From positions 377,270-441,269 of the forward strand of contig NW_003314346.1 of assembly GCF_000143415.4 (NCBI RefSeq): a DNA stretch of 64,000 bases, read 5' to 3'. The position numbers were made by a program, and so were the translations under genes. Source of the stretch: Selaginella moellendorffii. Taxonomy: Eukaryota; Streptophyta; Lycopodiopsida; Selaginellales; Selaginellaceae. Below are positions 10,735 to 21,061 of the stretch, piece after piece (the stretch's first letter is position 1; each line of letters starts with the position of its first letter). The notes beneath the pieces were generated by a model, which worked only from the letters and a program-made list of their open reading frames with translations, did no database searches and was not told the DNA's origin.

Positions 10735-13700
10735 TCAGTATGCTAGGTGCAGTCGTCTCAGCTCGGCTTGGTACGTTGGGCTGGCATTCAGCGTTCTAAA
10801 CGCGAGGTTGCGGATGTCTTCCCGGGAGCACTCCTTCGAAATGCGAATGAGCTCCCAGAGAGCGCCGCCTGCGACCAAATCTTTGGCATTCACCTCTGCG
10901 AACGACAAGTTAGAGGCTGCGAGTCGGAATGAACAAAGGACTAACCGTGTTGTGCCAGATGACATAGCGCGAGTTCTATGTGCCGCCTGATCGGAGATGC
11001 TTCGTTGTTGGCATTTGCCACTATCCAAGGCAATGCTCCATCGTCAATCAGTAGAGACCGGCCGTTCCGATAGCCTGCAAAAGCTCCAGACACTTCCCAT
11101 TGCACTCCAAGTCAGCATTGAGTTTACAAATGGCAAAGTCATACCTTGGGCAGCGGCTCTGGATTCGCACTTAGCAAAGTTGGCTATGCCCCTGGCAACT
11201 TGAGCGAGAACGTCTGGGTGTCTCGATCTTACCATGCCAAGCAAAGCCCGGATGCCACCTTCCTCTCGCAACCTCATTTGAAGTTTATCTTCGCAAAAGA
11301 GGGGAAGACGGGTAAGAACTTGCTCGGAAGAAAGAAGGAAAATAGTTACTCACCATTCCCACACAGATTGGCTATGGCTCCTGCCACCATTCGAAGAGTT
11401 TGAGGATCATCGGCCTCATCAGACGTCTTGGCCAAGAGCCCAATGCCACCTTGCGTCATTATCAGCTCCTGATTGATCTCTGGAGCACAGTTTGGAAAGA
11501 AAATTAGAGAACCTCATCATGCCTACAAACTCACCATTCATTGCCAGATTTGCAATGGCACCTGCTGCCACACGCCTGATAGTTTCGTCTTCAGAACCTC
11601 TCAAAAGCGATAGAAGAGAATGTAGCCCTCCTGCTTCAACGATCTTTTCTTGGTTCGCTTCTGTTGAAATTATTTGGCATCAGCTCTCCATTTGTGAAAG
11701 ACAAATTCGGATTAAAGAGTACGCACCTTCAGCTGCTAAGTTTGCAACTACTTTTACGGCATGTACTCGCACGTCAATGTCTTCTGACTCCAGCAAAGAC
11801 AGTATCTTTTGAAGTCCAACTGAAATTTTTGGAGAAGTTAGCGAAGTTCCAGAACCTCGCAAACTCACCTTGCTCAAAGAGCCTAGCGATTGTTGCCCTT
11901 TGGCCGCCGCCATTCTCACTCCTGGCACTTTGAGGCCTCAGTAAAGCGGCTGGACTGTCTGCACCAGACCCTGCATCCTTTTCCGGGCTCTTCCTTGGCT
12001 GATAAAAATGCAGGCGCCCGTCAGAGACCTCTTCTGAATAATCGCTTATCAAAGCGTACCTCATCAACCTCATCATTCACTTGCAGCTGCTGTTTGAGAG
12101 CCTGGATCTCCTTCTCCAGCGCCTCTCTAGCTCTGGTCTCTTCGTCCAGCCTCGTTTGGAGGCTCAGTATGATTTCGTTCTGACATTGACATTAGAAACT
12201 GCATTTAGTCGTTTCATTTCATGCATCAGAACTAATACCTCGGATGCAACAGCAGAATTTCCAGATTTTAAAATCCTCAATTCCTGCTCGGCTTGTTCTC
12301 TCAAACGAGACTCTTTTTTAAGCAGCTGCTTCAGTTGCAAGGCCTCGTCTGGTTGTAAAGTCGAGTCCTGGACTCCACCGAGTCAGTACGACAGAAAGAA
12401 AAACGATTTCGACATCTTACATTACTTGAAGAGTCCTTTTCCAGATTATCCTTTTGAGCTCGTTCTAAGGCCAGCGTTTGCATCAGCACGGCTACTTCTT
12501 GAGTATGCTTTTGCGATAGTTCCATCAGCTCCTTTTGGTGCTTAGCTTTCTCCATTTGCATGTGTCTCTGCTCACGCAGATAATAAACCAAGAGTCAGTA
12601 GCTAGTAGTGCACTTAAAACTAACATGCGTCCCCGAGCACTGAGCGTTGTTCTTACGTCTTTGAGCTCATGCGCGTCATGGGGGCTGTCTCTCAGCTCTT
12701 TCTCTAGTCTTTCTCTATGCGCTCGCTCCATGGTTAGTTTTTGCATGGCCTCAATATGCTCCTTATGATGCCTTATTCTCTCAGCTGACAGTGTCTATAT
12801 GTGGAGCAAATCTCATTACTCTGTCAGAAGCTTTGAGATTCCTTAATCTCATTAGTATGCAAATGCGATAAGGATTAGGATAAGAATTACGCACATCTAG
12901 AGACGATGCCAGCTTATTTTCAGCCTCTGCAACGCAGTGTCGTGCTTCCTCCAGCCGTTTCTCCAGCTCTTCCTCGCTGTCGAATATGGCCTTGGCCTGA
13001 CGCTCATTCTCTACAATAAGTTTGTCGAGCTCAGACTCTAGGCGCCGGCAAAGGCCCTTATAGTCAAACTCCTCTTTCAACTTCACCATGTTCTCAACTT
13101 TCATGGCCTACAATACACCCGTATAAGGAAAAAAAGCCAAAAAACGATGAAGAAAGACAATAGCCTTACACGCTGTCCAAACATTATAGTACTCGCAGTT
13201 TCTCCACGATGTTGTGGAGATGGCCCAATCGTGATAATAAGGGACGTTCTAGCAGTTCCTAGAATGCAGAACACAAGTTTTTGTCAGTAGGATAGACATC
13301 AGTATTACCTCCGAATGAATCTCGCAAGATTCTGGTGAGTTTTGAGTCTCTCGTTGGGACATGTGGACTGTTTTCGGCAAGCGCATTGATACATTTGCCA
13401 AGAGCAGTAAGCGATAGATTAATGGACTTTGCCTCCTCAAGAGTATGTCCCTCGCTACCTGTGCACCGGAGTGAAGCATGAAAACGCTCGAAGTTGGATT
13501 GAGATTTACCTGACTTGTATACTCGCTCCGATCCGGCAAGGTCAACAATTACCAGCTTACTTTTACGGATTGTTGGTACACGGTTCCCTTTGGCAACCTG
13601 GACGCAATTTCCATTCTCGCTCAGTACAACTACTTCCCTGTCCGGCTTGGCACGCCCTACCTTTCTTACATTTACCTGCAAGGAGCTAAGCGGTAAGAGA

Positions 13701-14739
13701 AACTGTAGGCTTGGCAAAGCTTACGTACCAAAAGAATTGCATGACTGCGTGATGACTCGGTATTAAGCTTTGTGTTGGCCGCAAATCTATTAGCCTCACC
13801 CACTTGTAGCAAACGAACGAAACTTCTGTGATCAATAATGGGAACCAGAGTAGCCCCAGGAAGCGTCACGTCCCCGGTCTTTGGATCTTCGACAATGGGA
13901 ATGTTATCCCTTTCGGGAGCTAAAAGATCCTGCACCGTCTCCATGTACAGCTGCAGACAGAAGCCATCGAACGATGAGAAAGAAACGCAAGATTATTGAA
14001 TCCAACCTGCAGGTAGGAAACGGTAACGGAGTCGTTCTCTGGAGAAATATCAGACAAAATATCCTCCATGGCCCGAACCATGATTCCTCTGTCCGCACTA
14101 TCTTCCTCCCCGAGCCTTCCGAGAGTGAACGTTTTCCCAGTTCCCGTCTGCCCGTAGGCCATGACCGTTCCATTGTAGCCTTCGAGCACGCTCTGCGCAA
14201 GAGTAACAGCCAGGACTGATTGACCAGTGTTAAAACACTCGAAGGTGCCACATACCTCCACCACTGGCTTCGCCACAACCTCGTAGACACGCTTCTGGGA
14301 GGCCGTCTCTGCAAACACCTCGTCAAACTGGTAAGTTTCACAGTCCCAGTTGTTCTTCCTCAGTCGGAGTCGCTTGAGCTGCAACAAGTTGGCAACAATA
14401 TAAGACTTTCCAAAGAGCACACGAGTACTACCTCGGGCTGGAGCTCCACACAGTCTCCAAAATCCGCATCCACTATAAGCTCTTCCGCATTCCTGGGACG
14501 AATGCGCACAGCCACACGCACTCTTCCCGATACTGCTCCACACCCAATGAAGAAAAAAGCGGTTTCAAAGAGACGACGAAGAAGGAAAATGGAAAAAGAG
14601 AAAGTAGGCACTCACTGTGGGAATCATTTTTTTGAGAGCCAATGCTGGAGCGCCGTGCCGAGGAAGGAGAGGCCGATTTGGGGCGCAGTAGCGGGCCCCC
14701 GAGTGGCGGTGGCGGCGAAGGAACGGAGGGCTTTGCCAT
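10735..14739 (-). CDS. ARK: Armadillo-repeat kinesin (ARK family)
   Basis: Microtubule motor with an N-terminal kinesin head, a long central coiled coil and C-terminal armadillo repeats. This is the plant ARK architecture; Arabidopsis ARKs act on microtubules in root-hair and cell growth. Many short exons are read on the minus strand. The start ATG (14739) gives a Pro/Ser-rich tail ([12 protein letters not shown]). The head shows the P-loop GQTGTGKT near 14150, switch I NTESSRSH near 13750 and switch II DLAGSER near 13530. Coiled coil spans about 13100-12000 (for example [19 protein letters not shown]). ARM repeats follow with the recurring AAGAIANLA pattern between about 11900 and 11000. The protein ends [14 protein letters not shown], the typical end of this family. 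Nothing looks broken. It faces away from the 136-aa gene, with about 690 bp between. Confidence 0.93.
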
Positions 14740-15425
14740 TGTGCCAACTGAGAAAGGCCTATCCAACCGTACTGCCCGAGAACCAACACTTAACAAATTC
14801 TTATATCCAGCATATGCCATGTGATTTCTGCCTTACCTGAGACCATCCGAAGCTCTCAGATTCCACCCATTGTCTCCTCCTCCTCCTCCTCAATCACCGC
14901 CATCGCCGCTAATCCCCTCCTCCTCGTGCTATCCCAGATCGCCTCATTCCCTTCGAAATTCCAGGCGCGGCGTCCACGAGGCAGGAGCAAATTTTAGGCG
15001 CGATCGATCGATCGAGACTGGGATCTCGCGCGATGCGGCAATGCACATAGGCGAGAATCCAGAGGAGAGAAAGAGATAGAAGAGATTATTGCCGTCGTCC
15101 TTGTCGTCGTCGCGTCCTCGTCGTGGCGGTGTTGCGTAGAGACTAGACTAGGTAGTAATAGTAGGGCATGGTGCTCCAATGGATTACCCCACCCCCACCT
15201 AAACGATGCCATTCCACCATGGCTTTGCTCCTCTGATGAGAGATGAGAGCTAACCCTAAAAAATGGGCACACCGTTTGTTTAACCCACTGCCCCACATTT
15301 TGCCAAAAAAAGAAAAAGAAAACAAATACAAATTCCTTTCCCTCCACTGGCTTCGCGCGATTCGAAACCTCGTCGACTGACCACGGTAGAAAAACGTTAC
15401 CCCGTTACCTTGGCTTTTTACTCTT
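14740..15425. other. Intergenic: kinesin 5' side and 3' side of the 136-aa gene
   Basis: About 690 bp without a gene. The part next to 14740 probably holds the kinesin 5' UTR and promoter; CT-rich runs (14870-14900) and GATCGATC repeats (15000-15015) are visible. The part next to 15425 is the downstream region of the 136-aa gene. I see no convincing ORF. Confidence 0.6.
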
Positions 15426-15967
15426 CTACTGCCTCGTTCTTCCTCGCACGAACAGCTTGTCTAGATCTTGGGTCACCACATTTCTCCTACAAAGATCCAA
15501 TGCTTTCATCAAAAAATATTCCATGGTATCATCTTTGGAGCTCGCTAGATAGAAATCTACCTTCTTTGGAGGAGCTGGGGAGGGATGAGGCGGCCACCGG
15601 CAGTGTCCGGCGGTGGCAATCCCACTGACGATCGCGAGCTGCTATGAGCAGCCTTCCTCCGCGGCGATGGCGGCCGTCTCGTCCCATTTGATTCCTGGCT
15701 GCTTCGTTTCCTTGCGCTACTGCTGCCACTGCTCGGATTTCCCCCGATTCCAGCCAGCTCTTGTGCCGCATCCGGTAGCCTCACTCGCGATTCCTCTGGC
15801 GCTGGAATTGCTGATGGCATTCTGCACGAACCCACGAATCCTCAGGGATAGGGATCGAGGAGAAGGGAATTTTCTCACGGTTGCGGTGCTGGAGGTGCCG
15901 GCTCCACGGCGTCCATGCGCTCGTCCTCCTCGTCGGACGAAGACGCGCCATAATCAACCAACGCCAT
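15426..15967 (-). CDS. Small conserved plant protein with NVVTQDLDKLF C-terminus (unknown function)
   Basis: Three exons on the minus strand (15879-15967, 15561-15821, 15426-15486) join in phase to give 136 aa. The N-terminus is MALVDYGASSSDEEDE, followed by a Pro/Ser/Arg-rich disordered middle. The C-terminus runs LPPPDTAGGRLIPPQLLQRR and then NVVTQDLDKLFVR. This pattern (short acidic start, LPPP, P-Q-L, NVVTEDLDKLF) is one I recall from small uncharacterised proteins of other plants, but I cannot name the family. Recovery of the C-terminal motif from a 20-codon last exon supports the gene model. Its start codon is 62 bp from the start codon of the divergent PPR gene, so they probably share a promoter. 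No function is proposed; low complexity and charge suggest a nuclear or RNA-related scaffold, which is inference. Confidence 0.75.
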
Positions 15968-16029
15968 AAACCCTAACGAGACCACTACCTAGGGCTCTAG
16001 TCTCTTCCTTTCGATCATGTCCAATCGCC
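15968..16029. promoter_or_regulatory. 62-bp bidirectional promoter region
   Basis: Only 62 bp separate the minus-strand ATG at 15967 and the plus-strand ATG at 16030, so the 5' UTRs and core promoter elements of the two genes must overlap or lie within neighbouring coding sequence. It contains AAACCCTAA, a telo-box-like motif common in plant translation and organelle gene promoters, at about 15968-15976. Confidence 0.55.
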
Positions 16030-17697
16030 ATGACAATGCGGCTAGACGAGCTCACGGATCTCATCAAGGGCTGCGGCGATGCCATCGAGCTCCAGCGCGT
16101 CCACGCCGCGATCTTGCGGAGCGAGCACGCCAGGAACGTGTTCTTGGGCAACATGGTGCTGCTCATGTACACGCGGCTTGGGAGCTTGGAGCAAGCCCGG
16201 CAGGCATTCGAATTGCTACTCCATCCCAACGTCTTCTCCTGGAATCTCTTGCTCCAGGCGTTCATCGAGCACGGGGAAATGGATCGATCCAAGCACACCT
16301 TCGACACGATGCCCGCCAGGAACATGGTGTCGTGGAACTGCGTGGTGGCCGGCTATGCCCACGCCGGGGATGTGGAGGCCGCCAAGGCCGTGTTTGATAC
16401 CATGCCCGAGCGCGACGTCGTTGCATGGAACTCACTGCTACAGGGATTTGCCGCACGGTGTGACGTAGAGGGTGTGAGGAGAACGTTCGAGGCGCTGCCC
16501 GAGGCCGACGTGGTGTCCTGGACAAGCGTCATCGCAGCGTATGCCCTGTCCGGGCATGTGGAACAGGCAAGCGGCGCGTTCTACCGCGCGGCACACCGAA
16601 ACCTCATTTCGTACACCGCGCTGCTCACCGCCCATGCCCACGTTGGTGCTGCCGATGCCGCCAAGAGGCTCTTTGATGCGATGCCCGAGTGGGACATCCG
16701 GGCTTGGAATGCACTGCTTCAAGCATTTGCCGCCAAGCCCGACGTCCGCGCGGCACTGGCGCTCTTCTACACCGCTATGCCACTGCATGACGTTGTGTCG
16801 TCCACCACCATCGTCGCGTTGTATGCCGCCAGCGGGCAGCTTGAGGCCGCCAAGCTCGTGTTTGACACCATGGCGCAGCGAAACATCGTGTCATGCAACA
16901 CAATGGTGGCGGCGTATGCCGCCGGTGGACATGTGAGTGACGCCGAGAGGATCTTCCACACCGTGATGCCGCTGCACGACTCCGTGTCCTGGACTGCCAT
17001 GCTTACGGCACACACCGAGGCCGGGCAACTGGAGGAGGCCAAGAACTTGTTCGATGCAATGCCTGCTCCACGGTGCGTCCAAGCTTGGAATGCGATGATC
17101 ACTGCCTTCGTCGACAACATGGAGTTGAGCAGCTGCCAGTTCTTGTTCGATGCAATGCCCGAGAGAGATCTCGTGTCATGGAACGCAATGCTCGGGGGAT
17201 ATGCCCGGAGTGGGCGTCTAGGCTCCGCCAAGAGGGTGTTTGCGAGGATGCTGGAGCGCGACACAGTGTCGTGGAACACTGTGATTGCCGCTTTCGCAGA
17301 CTCGGGGCATGGCCAAGACGCGATGCTCATGTTCTTGCGCATGCTTGTCGACGGACTCGTTCCAAACCAGATAACTTACACGAGCGTCCTCGCGGCTTGC
17401 TGCTCGTGGGACGAGAGCCGGAGCCACTTCTCGTCGATGGTTGGCGATCACGGCGTGGGGGCGGTGAGAGCCCACTACTCTTGCGTGATCGGTGTGTTGG
17501 CGTCCACGGGAGAGCTGGGAAAGGCATGGGAGCTCATCGAGTTCATGCCGTTTGTGCCCGACGCGGCCGCATGGGGAGCACTGCTGAGCGGCCACCGTGT
17601 CCATCACGAGCGCACTGGCGCGGCAGCAGCGGCAAATCGCTTTGCAGATTTGGAAGCGAGTGACTCCGCGCCATACGTACTCTTGGCCAGCCTCTGA
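16030..17697 (+). CDS. PLS-class pentatricopeptide repeat protein, C-terminus short
   Basis: A 555-aa single-exon PPR protein, expected to bind organellar RNA in plastids or mitochondria. Helix-turn-helix repeats recur every 31-35 residues with the MPERDVVAWNSLL / MPARNMVSWN signature. The N-terminus begins directly with LDELTDLIKGCGDAIELQRV, as in many PLS PPRs. About 15 repeats are visible, ending in APYVLLASL. PLS proteins that edit RNA normally continue through E, E+ and DYW domains; here the protein stops just inside the E-like region, with no DYW cytidine deaminase. It would need a partner in trans, or it serves another function. The ATG at 16030 is preferred over the out-of-frame ATG at 16017. 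No obvious transit peptide precedes the first repeat. Confidence 0.92.
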   Translation: MTMRLDELTDLIKGCGDAIELQRVHAAILRSEHARNVFLGNMVLLMYTRLGSLEQARQAFELLLHPNVFSWNLLLQAFIEHGEMDRSKHTFDTMPARNMVSWNCVVAGYAHAGDVEAAKAVFDTMPERDVVAWNSLLQGFAARCDVEGVRRTFEALPEADVVSWTSVIAAYALSGHVEQASGAFYRAAHRNLISYTALLTAHAHVGAADAAKRLFDAMPEWDIRAWNALLQAFAAKPDVRAALALFYTAMPLHDVVSSTTIVALYAASGQLEAAKLVFDTMAQRNIVSCNTMVAAYAAGGHVSDAERIFHTVMPLHDSVSWTAMLTAHTEAGQLEEAKNLFDAMPAPRCVQAWNAMITAFVDNMELSSCQFLFDAMPERDLVSWNAMLGGYARSGRLGSAKRVFARMLERDTVSWNTVIAAFADSGHGQDAMLMFLRMLVDGLVPNQITYTSVLAACCSWDESRSHFSSMVGDHGVGAVRAHYSCVIGVLASTGELGKAWELIEFMPFVPDAAAWGALLSGHRVHHERTGAAAAANRFADLEASDSAPYVLLASL

Positions 17698-18041
17698 ATT
17701 GCCTCGACCGGTGTCGACAAAACTTTATGCTAGCTGCTCACTCAAAGATCTCTGGCTTGCGCTCGTCCTCTTTGCCACTTTTTTCTTCTCTGGGGCAAAG
17801 GAAAAGAAAAGACGACAAAACCACTTTGATAAAACTCTTGTCAGCTCAAGTTGGTGGCGAGCGCTCTTTTGAGCCGAGGATTGTCAGTGATGGCGACGTA
17901 AGGTCTTCCTGCGACTAGTGCGTTGCTTCCGCAGCGGCAGTGTCCTTTCTTTTCTGCATGCTCAACTCTCGGACGCTCAAAGTTTTCCAACTCCTTTCTT
18001 TTCCAGGCAAGTGATCTTCGGTTTTGGAGATATGAGTCTAC
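17698..18041 (+). other. Intergenic: PPR 3' region and next promoter
   Basis: About 340 bp with no supported gene. Short ORFs here are not protein-like. It should contain the PPR 3' UTR and the promoter and 5' UTR of the coiled-coil gene. Confidence 0.6.
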
Positions 18042-19763
18042 GTGCTGCTTGAGCGCTTCGAAAGGATGATAGAAATAGAGCCGGCTGCACCGAGTCGGCT
18101 CACTCCCATTGGAAATATCTATCGATCCACTTACAGAAGGACGAGCTCGAGCAACGATGTTTCTAGATCGGACAAGCGCAAGGCCACCGAGTCCCGACTT
18201 TCAGGTGAAATGCAGCGTAGCGTCAGCTTGGATCCCTCGCCATCTCGCAGGTTAGTCTATCCATATACATATGCCGTACATTCCTAAGGTGAGCTGCAGG
18301 AAGTCGAGCCCCTCCAGGAGCGACGATGTTTCTACTATGACCATTGAGTTCCTGAGAGCTCGGCTTTTGGCGGAGCGCTCGACAGCAAAATCAGCCAAGC
18401 TGAGGATAGAAGAGCTCGAAAACAAGGTAAGCTAGTAGCTATTACCAAAGCACTGCTCAAATCTAAAGTGTGCGGCAGTGCAGGTCTCACAACTAGAGCG
18501 CAGCCTGGAACTAGAGATTGAGAAGCGGAAGCATGCCGAGGCGGCATTGCAGGAATCGCTGGAGAAAATGCTCGATTCCTCGAGTGCAAGTGGCGGGACA
18601 AGCACTGACTCCGAGCTTGAGTCGTTTAGCAGAGCAGCGGATGATGACGACGGCAAGTACTCGGACTCGTACTTGGAGTTAGAAGATACGAGTGGTGTGC
18701 TGAATGGCGATGGTGCTAAGTTCTCCACAGAAGATAGACCGCCAGCTGCATGCGAAGGTACGGTAAAGTTTGTAGACATTCTCGTGGTTAACTGTGGCGA
18801 TACAAGGGAACGACGACGACGAAGAAGAAGAAGAAGGAGAACAAAGAGGAGGAGAGGAAGGCACTGTGGAGGAATTTTCATCGGCAGTGGAGCCAAGTTC
18901 GCCGAAGACGTTAGAGACTCATCACAACATACACTCGGACTCGGACTGGGCTACGGACAACGAGACTGATGTCAAGCAGCGGAGCTTGTCAACCGCGGCT
19001 GCTCAAGGTGACACTGAGTTTGACAGTGATAGCGATGGATTTAGTATCTCGTTGCCGAGCCAGCTACACTTGGGACAACTGGAACTCCCGGGGAAGATTG
19101 GAAGGTCTCTCCGCTCGTTGAGCACGCCAAGGTAAATATATCCATGGCGAACTTTGCTGAGAAACTGATGTTTCGAAGCACAGGACTGGAAACGAATGGA
19201 TGCGCCATGTTGCTGACATGCTCGAAAAGGAAGACACAGAAAACGTTGATCAGTCTCCACAGGTCTGCTGTTGTTATTTCCTGGATGTTTTATAACCATG
19301 ATCTCGATGCTTCAAGTTTCAGGCTTGTAACCATGCACAAGGCGAAGACGATCACGATTCTACTAGCCCCGGTGTCTCTTATGTAAGCTTTTCCAAGTAC
19401 CTGGGCGTGGCCAACATAATCGAGAACGAAACAACGTCAAAGGTTGCAGCAGAAGACGAGGCAACCTCGCTCCAAGCGAGCCAAGACAAAGGCACGGAAG
19501 CTCAAGAACAAGTGAATCCAGGAGACACTGGCAACGAACCTGGTCTGGTTGCAATGCAACCGGAGACAACGAGCTCCACTACAGCGAGCGAAAACCCGGC
19601 GACAAGCAAGCTCTCGAGCATCAGCCTACGAGACAAAGTTTTCAACAGCGAGGAGGAGCGAGTGGATGAGATATTTCGCGCATTGCGAGCTGCCAAGGCA
19701 CAACTCAGGATCTCAATCCAGCGAAGACAGGTGATAGAGAAGCAGCTCTTCAGTTCTAGCTAG
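18042..19763 (+). CDS. Acidic coiled-coil protein, unknown function
   Basis: Six exons (18042-18250, 18300-18426, 18484-18757, 18807-19131, 19184-19262, 19323-19763) join in phase to give about 484 aa; an internal ATG at 18066 is an alternative start. The N-terminus is basic and Ser/Arg-rich. A coiled coil follows (LLAERSTAKSAKLRIEELEN, then QLERSLELEIEKRKHAEAAL). The middle is a long acidic, Ser-rich region with a poly-Asp/Glu run, and the C-terminus carries a second short helical stretch (RVDEIFRALRAAKAQLRIS). I do not recognise a named family. The arrangement resembles plant cytoskeleton- or scaffold-type coiled-coil proteins, but that is weak inference. All introns are 49-60 nt. Confidence 0.72.
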
Positions 19764-19881
19764 GCTAAGACTTTTGCGGATGAGAAAGAAAGCTAGTATT
19801 TCTCTTGTGAATACACACTATAAGGGTGAAAGGTTTGATATCCTATAGTAGGAAATATCTTCTAAGCTGAGTCGGCCAGGC

Positions 19882-20502
19882 ATGGACGCAGCAGGATTGG
19901 GTGTTTCAGCACCCGCGTGTTGCTGCCGGAGACGCTCCTCGCAATTGTGTCGAGCAGCATCAAGGCAAGACGATGCAAGCACTGCGGAAGAATCAAGTGC
20001 TGGTAAGAGCCGAAGAGTGGCGGTGGTGAGCGCCATCTCCGCAATGCTAGTGCTTGGGTCCCGGAGAGCAAGAGCGGCAGTAGAGGCACCACCATCAGTA
20101 TGCCGGAATTGCAATGGCTCGGGAGCAGTGCCATGTAAGTTGATAGTCCTGCCCTGCTAGTGTTGTTCCAGCCACGCATTCTTCTTTGTGACTGGATTGG
20201 ATTCGCGGTGCCACAGGTGATATGTGTGGAGGGACTGGAAAGTGGAAAGCTCTCAGCAGGAAGCGAGCCAAGGACGTGTACGAGTTCACCGAGTGTCCCA
20301 ATTGCTACGGTATAAGTTCTTGGATTCCCACAATCTCTGAAAGTTTTGCTTTTCTACCTGGTTTCGAGCAGGACGTGGAAAGCTGGTTTGCTCCATCTGC
20401 TTAGGCACCGGACTTGGCAACACAAAGGGCTTGCTCCGCAGGCCCGAGTCCAAAAAGCTCCTGGATCAGATGGTGAACGGCCGACTGCTGCCAGACATGT
20501 AA
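19882..20502 (+). CDS. PSA2: DnaJ-type zinc-finger thylakoid protein (PSA2-like)
   Basis: Three exons (19882-20134, 20217-20309, 20372-20502) join to about 158 aa. The N-terminus is Ser/Arg-rich like a chloroplast transit peptide. A twin-arginine thylakoid signal follows: RR, a hydrophobic stretch ([13 protein letters not shown]) and an ARA cleavage site. The mature part has four CxxCxGxG-like modules: [24 protein letters not shown] and CSICLGTG. It ends [19 protein letters not shown], matching PSA2/EDA3-type proteins. In Arabidopsis PSA2 is a lumenal thiol-disulfide protein needed for photosystem I assembly, and the same role is expected here. The symbol is given by similarity from memory; related DnaJ-zinc-finger proteins (BSD2, LQY1) lack this C-terminus. 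Confidence 0.8.
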
Positions 20503-21061
20503 TACTTATAGGCTCTGCTAGAGTGTAATCCAAGCTCAGATCGAAAGAAAAAGAGAAAGAAAACCAGCAATTCACTGGAAAGAAGCATGGAAAAGTGTAA
20601 AGTCTAAGCAAGGAAAGCTGCCATTGTCATTGTCGTTTAGGTAGCTTTGCTCTTTGCTTACTTGACATTCTTTCCAATCCAAAACTCCAGCTTTGGTTTT
20701 CATTGCAAAGTGGAGGGAGAGAGAGAAAGTGGCTGCTCACTCATTCACTCCATACATGGCTATGGAATGAATTAAATTCAACACCATGGCTGACACTCAT
20801 CAGCTTTGTGACAGGCACACACACTTTCCTCCCCTGCTGCTGCCATCTCACCTGCGAATTCACATGAATCAACCAAATTTTTCCACTACAAAGTTACTGC
20901 GTCCACCAGGTATGATATTATGTTACCAAAGGTGGAGAAGTTTGGAAGGAAGAACACCAAGAGCACCACTAGATCTCAGGAGGAAGTGATCTTACAGATC
21001 GAGAGAGGTAGTAGCATTGCATTGCATTGTTGTAGGAGGAAGAGGAGGAGGAGGAGCAAGG
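20503..21061 (+). other. Intergenic between PSA2-like and EF-hand/TPR gene
   Basis: About 560 bp without a gene. A purine-rich GAGAGAGA run (about 20715-20730) and GGAGGAAGAGGAGGAGG just before 21061 fit promoter and 5' UTR sequence of the downstream gene. The short ORF at 20786-20989 has no protein-like features. Confidence 0.6.
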
